This document shows, piece after piece, positions 24,901 to 37,144 of a DNA stretch of 64,000 nucleotides. Origin of the DNA: Nymphaea colorata (Eukaryota > Streptophyta > Magnoliopsida > Nymphaeales > Nymphaeaceae); contig NC_045146.1 in assembly GCF_008831285.2 (NCBI RefSeq), forward strand, positions 23,515,703-23,579,702, given 5' to 3'. The notes below the pieces were generated by a model. That model saw nothing but the letters and a program-made list of their open reading frames with translations, was not told the DNA's origin and searched no databases. The position numbers were made by a program, and so were the translations under genes. Every line of letters starts with the position of its first letter. The first letter of the stretch is position 1.

Positions 24901-27900
24901 ATACCTTTGGACTGCAAACGGGGGTAGATGCGCAGCACTCTAGATGACAGGTGCATCATTCCTCATCCAAGTCTCAAAGCAGTCCTTGACCCAAGAAGAC
25001 AGGTGGTGAAAGGGGAGACGGACGTCGCCTCTTCAGGGTATCCCACTACGCACAGATTATGTCAATATGTACAAAGTAAAACAATAATGAATATGGTAAG
25101 ATTCATAAAAAAGTTAGCCTTCAAAGTTTTTGTCAAAGAAAGCATGAAGCTTGCACATGTACAGTAAATTGTCATTCGTGATAGGACATGGGCTGCGTCA
25201 TTTGTCAAATCTATTCATTCATGTGGAAATGGCCCTACTGTTCACAAACATGGCTTGCAAAAGATACATCGATCGACCAATTTCAATAAATATTTATTAG
25301 CCTCTTCATTCCCTGCGAAAGTTGGCGCCTAACCACGCAAATTTTTACCAAACTTTGCTCTCAGACATAAGTTTTGCTTTTCCCGGCCGTCAAGAGGAAT
25401 ATTAGGTGAGAGAAATCTCATTATATGTACTATTTTGCTTGGAGAATGTCTTAAAACATCTCAGAATATAAACGAAGAAAAAAGCTAATCCTAGTTAAAT
25501 AATATTACACCAGTCATTCAACATATAATCCCTTCAGCACAGGGCTCGTATGCACTTGGCTACATAACTTTAGCGTAAGTCCCCCAATGCACCTTCCCTA
25601 AAGCATTAAAAAGTATTTCATGGTAGGTGTTGATAATGAGAAGAAAGCATATAAAACATGTACATCTTTAGACTCAGAAAAAGTGTTTTTTTTTTCTCAT
25701 AATTATATCTTTCCTAAGAGTTCTATTCTGTTTGGAGGGACGACCAAAAGTACGATAGGTTGAACCAGCACGGCCAGGCCTTCGATATGCTTTTATATCA
25801 ATCATATTAGCCTGTTTATAAAGTCAATATTGCATGATATTTTCGAAGAATAAAGAAAATGGCGCCTTATTAGTTACAAAAAGTTGCCATGTGGCTACTT
25901 ATATTCGCGGCACATTCCCTAGATCTTGTGTGTCTCCCGCTGCATGTGATACAACTTTTTGCTTCATACTTTTTTTTATCGCAACGGAATCGTGAGAAAT
26001 TACGTATGGTTTTGAAGCACACATTAGCACAAGAGACGAGAAAAGCCTTGTTATACACTAAGCAGAGGCGGAGTTATATATATTTTCTGTAAAACTAAAT
26101 ATATAGTTAACAAATTTTTAATTGACCTTGAAATGAGTCTTGTATAGTTGAACTGAACCAAGTCGATCGAGATCCAACATGTAAATTCAAAGTTTCAGAT
26201 TGGCGCAGAGCCGCACCCATCGCGGCCTCCGATATTAAATACCCAATCCAACATCCTAATGCTTTGTTTCACTGGTTTTAATCTTGCAGATCTGCTTACT
26301 ACAAGCGGACCGGTTTTAGAAATTGCCAGCCAAACTATTTTGTAGAGAGAGGGAGGGAACTGAGAAAGGAGAAAGGCAGTCAATGATTATAACATTATGA
26401 GACATCCCATCGAACCCTACTACCATTGGGTTATCAATGGGTCGAATCCTGACCTCAGCCACTATTGACAAGACCGAACCTCCACCCACCCAAGTGGGTC
26501 CAGTAGGCTAATCAAGGTCATATCACTAATACAGCCAAGTTTGGACATTACTCCTACTAGGTTTGGGATGTCCCTGCCCATACGTCTGGATCTCACGCTG
26601 GATCCGATTCCATTTGCAGCATTACCTAGCACAGCAGTTTACCGCATGTAAGCCCACAGGATGGGACCAAACCGATCTAATCTGTACCAGACTCCAATTC
26701 GGGTAATGTCAATGTAGACCAAACCAGGGTCCGAAACTGTACACCAAAGTTATTATCTAGGCCGGGTCCGAACCCAAACTAGCAATACGGCTCAGCCGAT
26801 GAGCTTAGACCAGGAACCAAACTAGGGAGAGGACCCCTACTCGGACAAGACCCCGTTCTAACACGGCCCCGCTTTTTTAGAAGAGACAAATTAGAGCTAG
26901 GTTACTTGGAAGGATATGTAGTTTAGGAGAGGTTGATTTGATTGTTTTATTCAAAAACATAACTTTTCTGGTCCACTTAATACAAACAATTAATGCTTTT
27001 ATCTTTACACACACATATGAATGAAGTATGTTTGCTCGGAGTTAGAGTTAGGAAGAAGGTAGAGAGTGAAGAGGGCGGTTAGCTAGGCTTCTTTTTTACA
27101 TATGTGGGTGCATATGCTTACTTAAAAGGTCATCTGAAAAAGGCTAATGGCCGGTCATGGGGACTTGAAGCTAGTCACATGATTGGCATGATTTGACTCA
27201 ACTCGACTTGGTTACGTCACTAGGCTGCAAGCCTAGGCCGGTCCTTGGCTCGGTTTCTGGGTTGACCAAGGTCCCATCACTTTGAATACCACAGAGCCGG
27301 TGGCTTCGGACAAACTTTCGGCAGCTTGAGTTGACATGCACGCCAAGATTGTGGAAGTGCTTGAGACAATGATAAGGATTTCGAACCTGATCAGCTAAAT
27401 ACATTTGGTAAGTTTTCATTGGATCTGGTGCAGAGAAAACCATTAAACAAAGAGAGGATTTCGAACATGGTTTCTCTCAGGCCTTTGCGGAATGACGCGA
27501 CCCCTGCAGGCAAATCGACAAGGGTGGTGGAGTTTAATAGTTCATTATCTCTTCTTCTTTGCCCTCAAACTTGCTACACAGACAGTGCTTAGTTATAGAA
27601 GCGCCTGAGAAAGGAGAGATGTTACACGAGCTACTTGAATTGATCACAATGAATTAATGGGCATGAGGGGTCGTTTGTTATCGTTCAATAAATTTGCTTT
27701 AAAAGAATGAGATAGATTCATTCATTCAATACTGTAACACACTGTCCTATGAATTGCTAAGGGTTTTATGATCAGGTTTTGTTGCCGAGTACTCAACTTG
27801 AGTAGTAAATTTGGACAAGACGTTCTTGATCTTTTTAGCTTAAATATGCATGTGCATATCCTATATTATACTCTTATCGGCACTAGTTTTTCCATACAGT

Positions 27901-28659
27901 TCCATCATCTTCTATCATGAAGGCCAACTTTCCTTTTTATACTTTCCATACGCTTCCCACGCTTCCTGTTGCTGTTGTCACGACTCGTTTCATGCGTCAC
28001 TTCCATGTATCTCTTTTGTCCTTCAATAACTATCAAATAGAGCACAAATAGAAAGGATAAGCTCTTCCATGTTGAGCTTATGTATATATATATATATATT
28101 ATGGAGTTATTTTGATTCCTTATAGTCGACAGATAACGTTAACAAATGCACTTGAGGGGGGTGGGTCCTACATTTACACTCCTAAACGTATCAATTGACA
28201 GGAGTGTACAGGAAGGGCGACTGGAGTTGCGACTGACATAAGGGAAAAGTAGGTAGGAAATGTTAGCCCACGGGACTATATTCCTCACGAGAAAACCCAG
28301 ACGCAGACTCACACTTTTTTTTTTTGGTTTTGGAACTTTTTTACTGCCATGAATCCTGAATATGATCCAAAAAAAGTTACAGATTCAACAGTTTCATGCA
28401 AATGACCTTGGGAAACAGTACGAAGAAGAAAAGGGAGAGTAATGAGAAGCAAAAGGAATACTCCCGCTTTCACACATCAGGTCTTGTCAATTTTGTACTT
28501 GATGTTGATGGAATTAAGGCGAAAATGCTAAATATTCATGCAAATATGAAAAGGCTCCAAGTAAATGCATCGTGTAAATTTACAAGCCCTTTCATGTTTG
28601 GAGAGGAGAAGGAGAGCTAGTTAAGTGCATGGTGCACAACCTTTTAAGTTAAAGGCAAG
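21983..28659. other. Spacer upstream of the NERD1-like gene; no convincing gene
   Basis: It presumably holds the NERD1-like promoter at its left end. Several short open frames occur, but none has a recognisable domain. Two stretches look more ordered than the rest: 23661-23775 on the minus strand, an exon-like frame after a ctgcag acceptor, and 24702-24960, a GC-richer island. At 26400-26880 there is GC-richer, pyrimidine-biased sequence with many gggtccgaacc-like words, possibly decayed transposon. I recognise none of these. Confidence 0.5.
23661..23775 (-). other. Exon-like fragment, unrecognised
   Basis: On the minus strand, a possible acceptor (tgtcgctgcag) is followed by an open stretch reading SGPGFPAKRSPESDTEEYLT and then ARDLFVLLHCILLP and a stop. 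The composition (Gly-Pro-Lys-Ser-Glu) looks like coding sequence rather than random AT-rich spacer. I see no partner exon upstream. It may be a decayed gene fragment or chance; I assign no function. Confidence 0.2.
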
Positions 28660-28860
28660 TGTATTCTATTTTTGACCTACTTTTAGCGGCTTTCTACTCA
28701 CCTTTGAGGTACTTGGCATGCACAGAAGCCTACTTAGAGACAATGGACCTTGATGTTGCGCTCCTTCTCATATGAACATATCACTTATGAGAATCGAACC
28801 AATGAACCAGGTCTTTACACCCACTAATCCAACCAGTTATGCTATTATGCTCTTCTTTTT
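28660..28860 (-). mobile_element. tRNA-derived SINE candidate
   Basis: Read on the minus strand, there is an A-box-like tagcataactgg (28833-28844) and, 32 bp later, a B-box-like ggttcgattct (28790-28800). This is the spacing of an internal RNA polymerase III promoter. About 120-140 bp of non-tRNA body follows, and an A-rich segment (aaaaatagaa) lies near 28660-28672. The boundaries are approximate and I could not define a target duplication. Confidence 0.55.
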
Positions 28861-29323
28861 TGACTGGTTCAAAAAAATTAAGTTGTGTGCTCCAAAGATG
28901 CGAGAGATTATTTTGAGAAGGACAAACACAGTAACCTAGATGCACTTGATCTCTTTGTTTCTTCTTCTGTTTCCGCCGCACATCTAGAAGATGGATGGTT
29001 GCGGGACACGTGCCCCCTATGGCTCCTACTTAATTGAGGGCAGGACGTAGTTTCCCTTGCAGCAAAGAAAAAAACAAAAACTGGGGCTCAGCAACCATCC
29101 AAGAAGACGCATAAAAGAGGGGAAGGTCTTTTCCTGCTCAACACTGTGAGTGTGGTCACGCTCCTATCAGGATTCCCACTGTTATAAAAGCACCATACAA
29201 ATAATCTTCCAAATCGTCAATCTTCCCTTGCCGCTTCAAGCAAAGCAAAGACAATGTGCCTTAAGGTGCGGGAAAAGTATATGAATGGAGTGCCATGCAT
29301 GCATTATGTGCCCTACAGCCAAG

Positions 29324-29350
29324 AATATATATATATATATATATATATAC
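29324..29350. repeat. (AT)n microsatellite
   Basis: An uninterrupted AT dinucleotide run of roughly 13 units, directly visible. Confidence 0.9.
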
Positions 29351-29944
29351 CCACACAAAATCTACTTGCTCACGCTGAATGAAACTTGCATGTGAGTTTG
29401 TTTTGAAGGGACAAGTAGAGAACATATTAGGCAACACTGATTTTTTAATAAGAATGATGACAAGGAGTATGGTAATAATGAAGATGATAATATACAGCTT
29501 ATAAAAATGGTCACTCTAACTGCTGTTCTTTTTTACAAGGGATAAGCTAGCTAGGGCACTGTTTCACTATTTAGGGCTGTTGAGGAGTCAGGTTTGTGTC
29601 AGATCAAGGTTTTTTATATCTACCGAATCGAAACTGGGGGATTCAGGATGCCACAGCCAGATTATGTCGGTCCAAGAAAATGAATCCTGAGTAGACCAAT
29701 ATTTAATTGTTATGATATACATGAGATGCTTGGAGTAGCTTGTTACATGGCCCATAGGGATGTAAATGGGTTGGGACTCGCGACGTCGAACCCAGTATCC
29801 TTCCTTTGTCTTAGTAGATGAGACTAAGCCTCCAATTCATAACTGAATTTTTGAGACCGAATATGAGCCACACGGAGAAAAAATGTAAATTGGCTCTCGT
29901 TAGAAATGTACAATGAGTCGAACCAACTCAAACGTCGACTTCAA

Positions 29945-30132
29945 TTCATTTGTGTAAGCTCGACTCAAGCAGCTCGAGTTCCAGTTGAAACTCAAGTTAT
30001 AAACAAGTCGACTTCGAGTTACATAAGCTCAACGCTTTTCATTTGTGTAAGTTCAACTCAAGCAGCTCGAGTTCCAGTTAAAACTCGAGTTATAAGCAAG
30101 TCGACTTCGAGTTACATAAGCTCAACGCTTTT
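29945..30132. repeat. 93-bp tandem duplication, CGA-rich
   Basis: Two copies of a 93-bp unit lie in tandem (29945-30037 and 30038-30130, with the match running to 30132). Both contain ttcatttgtgtaag, ctcaagcagctcgagttcc, caagtcgacttcgagttac and ataagctcaacgctttt, with about six single-base differences. The CTCGAGTT/TCGACTTCGAG words resemble the subterminal sequence of the transposon at 14260-14949. Confidence 0.85.
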
Positions 30133-30657
30133 GGAGATACCAGTTTGTCAAAACGGAGTTTCTCACAACCCCGGTTTTGACCGTCACTCAAACACGGTTT
30201 AAATTGTGTTTTTTAGGCAAAACCATTTGCCAAACAACGTTGAAAGTGTCACTCAAACACACCCTTAGCTTTTTTTTCTGCCAGAAAATTTGTCTCTGCT
30301 CAATGACTACCTGGATCCTTTTCATCTTGTTGGATCGGACTAATTGGATGTGGTTTCGGGTTGGCGATCATATCTTAATTACTCCTTTACATCCTGACCA
30401 GCACTAACTAGATATGTGCCCCAAAAAAAGATTTATGGTACACTTTAACAAATATTTTATGAATGTCTCAAGTATATTTATAAAACAGTTACACAAATTG
30501 TTTCCGTTGCCAAACAACTCCATAGATTGTACACAAGGTGACCTTAGTGGATGCCCTGAATTAATCTAGTTTAAGAATGGTACTGTGTGTGGACGTGTAG
30601 AGAGAGACAGAGAGATTGGGTGAGGGCCATTGCAAACTTTTCGAGGCACTAAATTTA

Positions 30658-30860
30658 GGGGGCATTTGTCGGCTTGAAATTTTGATTCAAGAATGAAAAT
30701 TTAAGCATCATAATTCCTCCTCAAACTGAAATGAAATCAAAATTTCAGGTTTCAGTTTCCTAATTCTATAAATACCCTTTTTGTTTAATAGTTCCACTTT
30801 CTTAAAAAAATGAGTACTTCGATTCTACAAGTCCAGGATTCTAGATATATCAAATGCCCT
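30658..30860. mobile_element. Small MITE-like element
   Basis: Short inverted ends (gggcatttg at 30660-30668 and caaatgccc at 30851-30859) are flanked on both sides by ttta, a possible target duplication. Inside, gaaattttgatt near 30676 is inverted as aatcaaaatttc near 30733. There is no coding capacity. The ends are short, so the call is tentative. Confidence 0.4.
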
Positions 30861-31028
30861 TTTAAAGAATTCATATCTTAAGTGGCTTCTCAAGATTTTA
30901 ACCAGCTGACATATGTGATAGTGATACAACACTAGAAAGGTTAAACTTCATCCTTCATCGCTTTGATGAGGACACAAGATTTTGTGGCTTACAAAATTTC
31001 AGAAACTTAGAATTGTATATCAATAAGG

Positions 31029-31132
<104 letters not shown>

Positions 31133-31599
31133 TTGGTAGTATTAATTTGTTTGATTGGTGTGTCGTTCACTAAACATGTCACCCCTATGTAAAACGCTTG
31201 AGAGAATGAGCGAGTAGGTAACTTTTGGGGGAAGAAATAGCTAGGGAGCTATCGCAGGTCCTCCTTCGTTTCCATTATTCCAACCCAAAAAGCCTCTCCC
31301 TCCCCTTATCATTGCCCATCTTGAATTTGGCTTGCATGTGCTCCTCCTCATTTAATATCCCCAAAATCGCCTATTCTCTTCAAATATAATCATGAAAGCA
31401 ATTGTCATATCATAAAGAGAGAGGGAAAAAAGAAAAGAAAAGAAAGACCCAATAAGAACATAAACATACACATAAGAGAAAAAAAAAAAAGACCCAATAG
31501 AAAAGGAAATATGCCCCTAATTAAGAGGCATTGACCCCTAGCTCATTTAGACACATTGGTCATTTTAAAATCATCTAGGCTGCGTTGGCCACCTTCAAA

Positions 31600-31601
<2 letters not shown>

Positions 31602-31674
<73 letters not shown>
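31602..31674. repeat. (AT)n microsatellite
   Basis: A near-perfect AT dinucleotide run of about 73 bp, directly visible. Confidence 0.95.
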
Positions 31675-31675
<1 letters not shown>

Positions 31676-32306
31676 CTAATATTGATGACATAATTCTCAC
31701 GACAATAATTATGATAATGAAAACTACAGTAGGATTCTTCAACAGTTTTTAAAGTGCGATGGGCCTACGTGTATGCAGATAAGGTAAGCAATTGAAAATG
31801 TAGAACTCTCTCTCTCTCTACTTTCTGATATGAGGACACTGTTCTAATACTGTTTGGGCCATGGAGCATTGCATGTTGCAGCAGACCTGAGGACGGGAAA
31901 AAGGGGCCCCATCTAGATTTTCGCTTGTCTCGATGTACGTCCATTTGAAAAGGGAAAGAAAAGAAGGAAGCAAACAAAAGGTAAAGGAAAACGATCGCCC
32001 AAGCGAGAAAGCTGCCGCTCTCATTTTTAAAGAACATTAAGAAAGAACAACCCTCAACAGCTTTAATATTGTTGGAAGCCACCTCCATCTGCTGGCCCTC
32101 TAAATCATTATTAACGTTAGTCCTCATAAATTAGTTAATACCCACTTTTCCTTTAAAGTTCCTTCAATCCTGCTTCAATCCTGCGGCAGTACGATCCATA
32201 ATATTTTGTCCTCATATATATCCATTGCTTGCTGTAATTGCTTGTACATAAGCTTTGGTTTACATACTTCATATTCAAACTCTCTTCTGACGTGAACTGT
32301 GGGGTA

Positions 32307-32316
<10 letters not shown>

Positions 32317-32361
<45 letters not shown>

Positions 32362-32372
32362 AGAGAGAGAGA
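32317..32372. repeat. Compound (TA)n(GA)n microsatellite
   Basis: A TA run passes into a GA run with one interruption (gatagaga), the same layout as the compound repeat near 31034. Confidence 0.9.
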
Positions 32373-33907
32373 GTAAATGTGTGGGGTACCCAATAAATAT
32401 AGAAGGTGCCAACTGTTTGATTTAGCCATATTTAGCCGATTTAGAGAATCAAACCATATGGACATGATGTGTACGCATTGGCGTTCATGAGAATGGACTA
32501 TAGAATTGTCTTTTTCCAACATGTGAACGAGTTTCAAATGGGTTTCTCAAAAGCAGCCGATCTTGATGTTTCACAAAACTTACGCTTCACAAGTCAGATT
32601 AAACTTGATTTCTAGTCCATCTTCAAAGCACTGTACATTGTACGCATCTGCCGTGATGTTGGACTCCAAATCTTAGACGAAATTGAAGGTTACTAAGCTA
32701 CCAACATGGTGAATTGATCATATCTAAGCATCATATGTGTGTGTGTGGATGCATGCATGCATGTTAGTGTAGCCAACGACTGCCTTCAATTAGGCATTAA
32801 CAACGTTCATAATTAACTTTAGCCTCTATGTACTTCCTGTGAAGAGTTAGTTAACGTCGGGATTGGTGCAGTCCTAATCAAGAAGGAGAGAGGGAAAAGA
32901 GAGAGAAAGGAAAGCGAGGAGAGAGAAAGAGAAAAAAAAAAAGAGAGATGGGGGGAGGAGTCAACCTTGTGGCTGCACAGGGCTCGAGAATATCAGACAG
33001 GGACACAAAAATCCTGACTAGGCCACATCACAGGCCAATGCCAGCCCATCCCCCCTCCTTCCCACACTAATCCCGCTGCTTTAGTTTACTACGTGAAATT
33101 ATTTATTACTTATTACTTTATTACGCCGGGAAAAAGTTCATCTGCACGAAAATGGGTCGCAACGTGCCGTAAATAAAGCAGTAAAAAAAGTAACCATGAT
33201 TGAGTTTTTCTGTTTTTTTTTTTTTCACCTTTTCTTTTCATATTTTATACGCGTTCCTTTACCGATTGCTGTCGAGGCACAAGCCGCAAGCAATAAGAGG
33301 CGGACGCGAGTCCCAAGCCAGCCGTATGGCCTCCTCCGCCTTCTTCTTTATACGGCCAACAAGCATTGCAGCACAGGTCTACTCTACCGTCTCTTTAATT
33401 ATCAGCAGATGAATTGAGTAATGACAGTGATTCCTATTGAAGTGTATTATAATGTTTGCAGAGAGTGTTAAACTAATGAAGGGTTTATGTGAATGGAGAC
33501 CAGAGCTTGCATTTTGCCGGTGGTGTTGTATTATTCGGAAAAACGAGGAGAAAAGAACAGCACATGACATGGAGTGGGCCAGAGGAAATGCCATCGCGTT
33601 GTGTCTCGGGAAGAACAGACAAGCCGCTCGGATCATGGCTTCGAATGCACTGAAGGAGATAAACAAAGGATTGTGATTTGCATCACTGAACGTAATGATA
33701 TAATTTGGCATATTTTAACTCGTGAGCTTTAAAAACAAATGCAGAAAGCTCTGACGCTCCTGAATCATAGCTTAACTCTTTACTCTTACGCTTGCAGAGA
33801 TTCATTCTTTAGCAGAAATCATTCGTCAGGCCAATGTTATCGCTTCTAGAAGCTAGAGAGAGAGAGGTGGTAATATTTATTTCACTGGACGGCTTTGAAG
33901 GTGAAAA

Positions 33908-33924
33908 GGGGGGGGGGGGGGGGG
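33908..33924. repeat. G17 homopolymer
   Basis: Seventeen consecutive G residues on the plus strand. The exact length is a likely assembly or sequencing uncertainty. Confidence 0.8.
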
Positions 33925-36787
33925 AAGAGTCCAGTTGGTGAGCGTTGTTTTTTCTGTTTATGGGGAAGTGTTTGGTTGAGTTGCTACCAACTCTTACCTG
34001 AAAGTGCAGCTGACAAAGATGACAAGGGAATGACATGAGTAATTCCTTCTTCTGTGAATGAATAACCAAGACAATCATCAGTCACTCAGGTCATAGAAGA
34101 CTAGGGAACATATATAGCTTCCTTTCCTCTCCCTCTCTCTCTCTCTCTCTCTCTCTAGTTTTTTTACTTTATTTTATGAATTTATCACCAATGGGTTCTT
34201 TGAATTTTGTCCAAGAAGATTTGGCAAACTCTTTGGATCTTGGATTTTGGGGACACAGAGATGCTACCAACTTGGCAATGACCTAAATTGACTCCTAAAT
34301 TTGACTGCCCTGGGACATGACATGATCTCTGTAATCATGGAAAACGCTCTTTCAGACAGAGAACAAAGTCCCAGTTCTTAGGGCCTACAAGGAGACTCGC
34401 TTGACAACTGGATGTTTTGGCTTATGAGGCTCACAAGTTGAATTCTGCCATGAGCTGGAAGCTGCGATCCATAAATTTCGGCATGCATGTTGAGGAAATT
34501 AACCGCGTGGTCTCATTTTTCTTTAATAATAAAAAAAAAAATACAGCGGTGACAATAGTAATTTACAACAACAACAACAACAACAGCCGTAAAAGTAAAA
34601 GTAAAAGAACCTTCTCAAAATTCCATGCTCCAAGGATTTTACTCGCAGTCATTAGACATGACTTCTTGGTTCCCAGGTGGAAGAAGGAAATAGCTCGGGC
34701 GATCTTAATTTCAAGCCCTTTCAACGTCGTTTGCTTTGGAATTTGATGTTTTAAACAAAATAAACATTACCAAGGCAAGCGTACGTGCTTGAATTACATA
34801 ATGAACATTATTCTCTAGTTCTATTGGGATATGGGACGTGCACATAGGCTTGCAAGGTGAAGATAGATTGCAACTAGAAGCTCAATTCTAGATATATATT
34901 AGTTCATCTCATTTTTTTAGGAAAGAAACAAAAAGTTGCTACGAAGCCCATTCGGTTCGGACTTTTGTTTTCTAATGAGAGAGTGAGCCAGATCAGTATA
35001 AGTAGAAACCAAGACAACCAACCACTTATCAACCATGTTTATATATCCCCTAAAATTTGACACAATATCAAATGCGAGAAACTAAACCTTTCAAAGTAAT
35101 GCATTACTATTCACTCGCCTTAAATCATATCATGTTCTAATACTATTGTAACAACCTGGTTCACTCCTCTCATGCTCCTGATCTATAGATCGATATCAAA
35201 TGGAAGTCTGTCAAGCAATTCAATTGAACTTTTATCAATATTTGGCTCTACTATATATCAAACTAAAAAGACGACATTTTCCCCTAAATCCCTCAAATAT
35301 TTCGTATGCCACCTTCATCATGAATGTCGAAAAGCTAAAGATATAGCACTAGAATTCGATGCGTTGAAGCGAATGCGAGCCAATAGACCCTCAACTCCCT
35401 GAATGAAAATGGGTTTGAAGAGACCTACATAATCTACTAAAGCCAACTTTGTCACGCTCACACAAGAAATTTTGTTGTTTTCCTGTGATAGAACAATCGA
35501 AACTATGGGAGAAAAAAAAGGAGACTCGAGGGTTTTACCAACCGGAGTACAAACCATGACTACCAAGTGCTTGCCAATGATGAGATTCTTTTTCTTTTAA
35601 CTACGGAGGAAAAAGTCACGGAAAAACGGGAGCAGGCTGTTTTGTTTGAGCGGAAATCATAAGGTTTGCACGAACAATTAAAGAAGAGAAAAGAGGCAGG
35701 AATAAAGATTCAAAAAAAAAAAAAAACAAAGAAGAAAGAAATTGATCAAAAATCGGAAACAAAATGAGACGTGCATAAGAAAATCGAAGGGGAAAAGAAA
35801 AAGTTTGGTTTTCCGTCATTTCAACCAAAAGTAGAGCAGTTCGCTAAAAGAAATACCATGTAGCGTGAATCAAGGGCAAAACCATGGAAAATTTTTCAGT
35901 ACGTGGGGTCAAAAGTACGTTAGGCACTTCGAGCCCAACATGACGATGCTGCCACCGAACACAACCCGAAATTCCCAACGCCAAGACTCACGCCCGAAGG
36001 GTATTTGCGTAATCGAACCATGGCAGGGGTAGTAACGCCCTACTGGTGAAAAAAAAAAATTAGTGCGATACCAACGTCAGTACGGTTATCCTTCGCCGAT
36101 CTCAAAAAAGCACTTAAAATGACGAAACCGGGCGCCGCTTCGTCCCGGAAATTACGAAAACGTCACTGTCCCGAAGGGGGGGGGCGTCGATCCGTTTAGA
36201 GATCCCGTTTGCTTGCGGCCTGAAAAACGCAAACGCAAAATAAGGCGAGGCGGTCTTTGTGTTTTGTAATGTATGAATATGATGAGAACAAGAACAACTC
36301 AAGTGTGCTTCGAGGGGGAAAGGAAAAAACGCGTTTTCTGTTCATGGTTATCTTTGAGGAAGGGTGTTCTTTTCTTTTTCTTTCTTTTTTATATCACATG
36401 AACGTTGGTGGATTTGGAAGGAGCGAGCAAAGAGAGAGAAAGCGGGTTTTCCGGCGACAGGACGAATGAGAAAAAGGTGGTGGGGTGACACGTGGAGAGA
36501 CTAGGCCCCTCGGATCTCCCATGAGAGAACTATCATGAAACGAGATTCAAGATTGGCAAGAGAGAGAAAGAGTGATACGATCTCACTCCGTCTCAATCAG
36601 GGAGGGAAAAGGGAGTGGGTGTATGTAAGACAGTGGAAGAGAGAGGGAGTTTTCCTATCTTTGCTTTTTGTGGAGTTCAGAGAGACTTAAATTGGGAGTG
36701 CAGAGAATTGCTCTTTAGATGGGCGGCGCTGCAGGACTGCGAAAAATTCCGTGATTTAATGCTCCCCAAAAAACTCCACAGAGAGGA

Positions 36788-36811
36788 AGAGAGAGAGAGA
36801 GAGAGAGAGAC
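36788..36811. repeat. (GA)n microsatellite in the SRS upstream region
   Basis: About 12 GA units lie 330 bp upstream of the SRS start. A second, shorter GA run lies at 36957-36974. Such runs are typical of plant promoters and leaders. Confidence 0.85.
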
Positions 36812-37045
36812 CCATCATAGAATTTAGGGTTCTTTTCCAAACTCCCACCTTGCTCAATTCTCCTGGGTTTTTGAGGGTTCTGGTTGTGGGAGTGGTAGGG
36901 TTCTTGGTATGAGTAAAAGATAAAGAGATAACAGAGAATAGACGCAGGGAAAAAGAAAGAGAGAGAGAGAGAGGAGAGGAGAGGAAGAGATGAGGAGGAA
37001 AGAGTACTACTATGTAGGGAGAGCAGGCCAACCGAAGAGAGAGGG

Positions 37046-37144
37046 ATGGGGAGAGAATTGAGCTCTCCACCAACGCCTTCTGATCCCTCTTGTCCATGGC
37101 AGGGAGCTCCTGAGAGGAAAGAAGACAGGTGGGAATCATGGTGA
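37046..37144 (+). CDS. Upstream ORF overlapping the SRS start codon (32 codons)
   Basis: An ATG at 37046 in gagggATGggg opens a 32-codon frame that ends at a TGA at 37142-37144. It runs over the SRS ATG at 37138 in a different frame. If the mRNA starts upstream of 37046, ribosomes using this ATG would pass the main start. A second, six-codon-long uORF (MAGSS and a stop) lies at 37096-37113, in frame with the main ORF but closed before it. The role in translation control is inferred from position only. Confidence 0.45.
   Translation: MGRELSSPPTPSDPSCPWQGAPERKEDRWESW

Noticed and set aside
33379..33711. Overlapping open frames on both strands near 33.4-33.7 kb
   Set aside because: No family recognised, no splice partner and no promoter sign; chance frames are likely.
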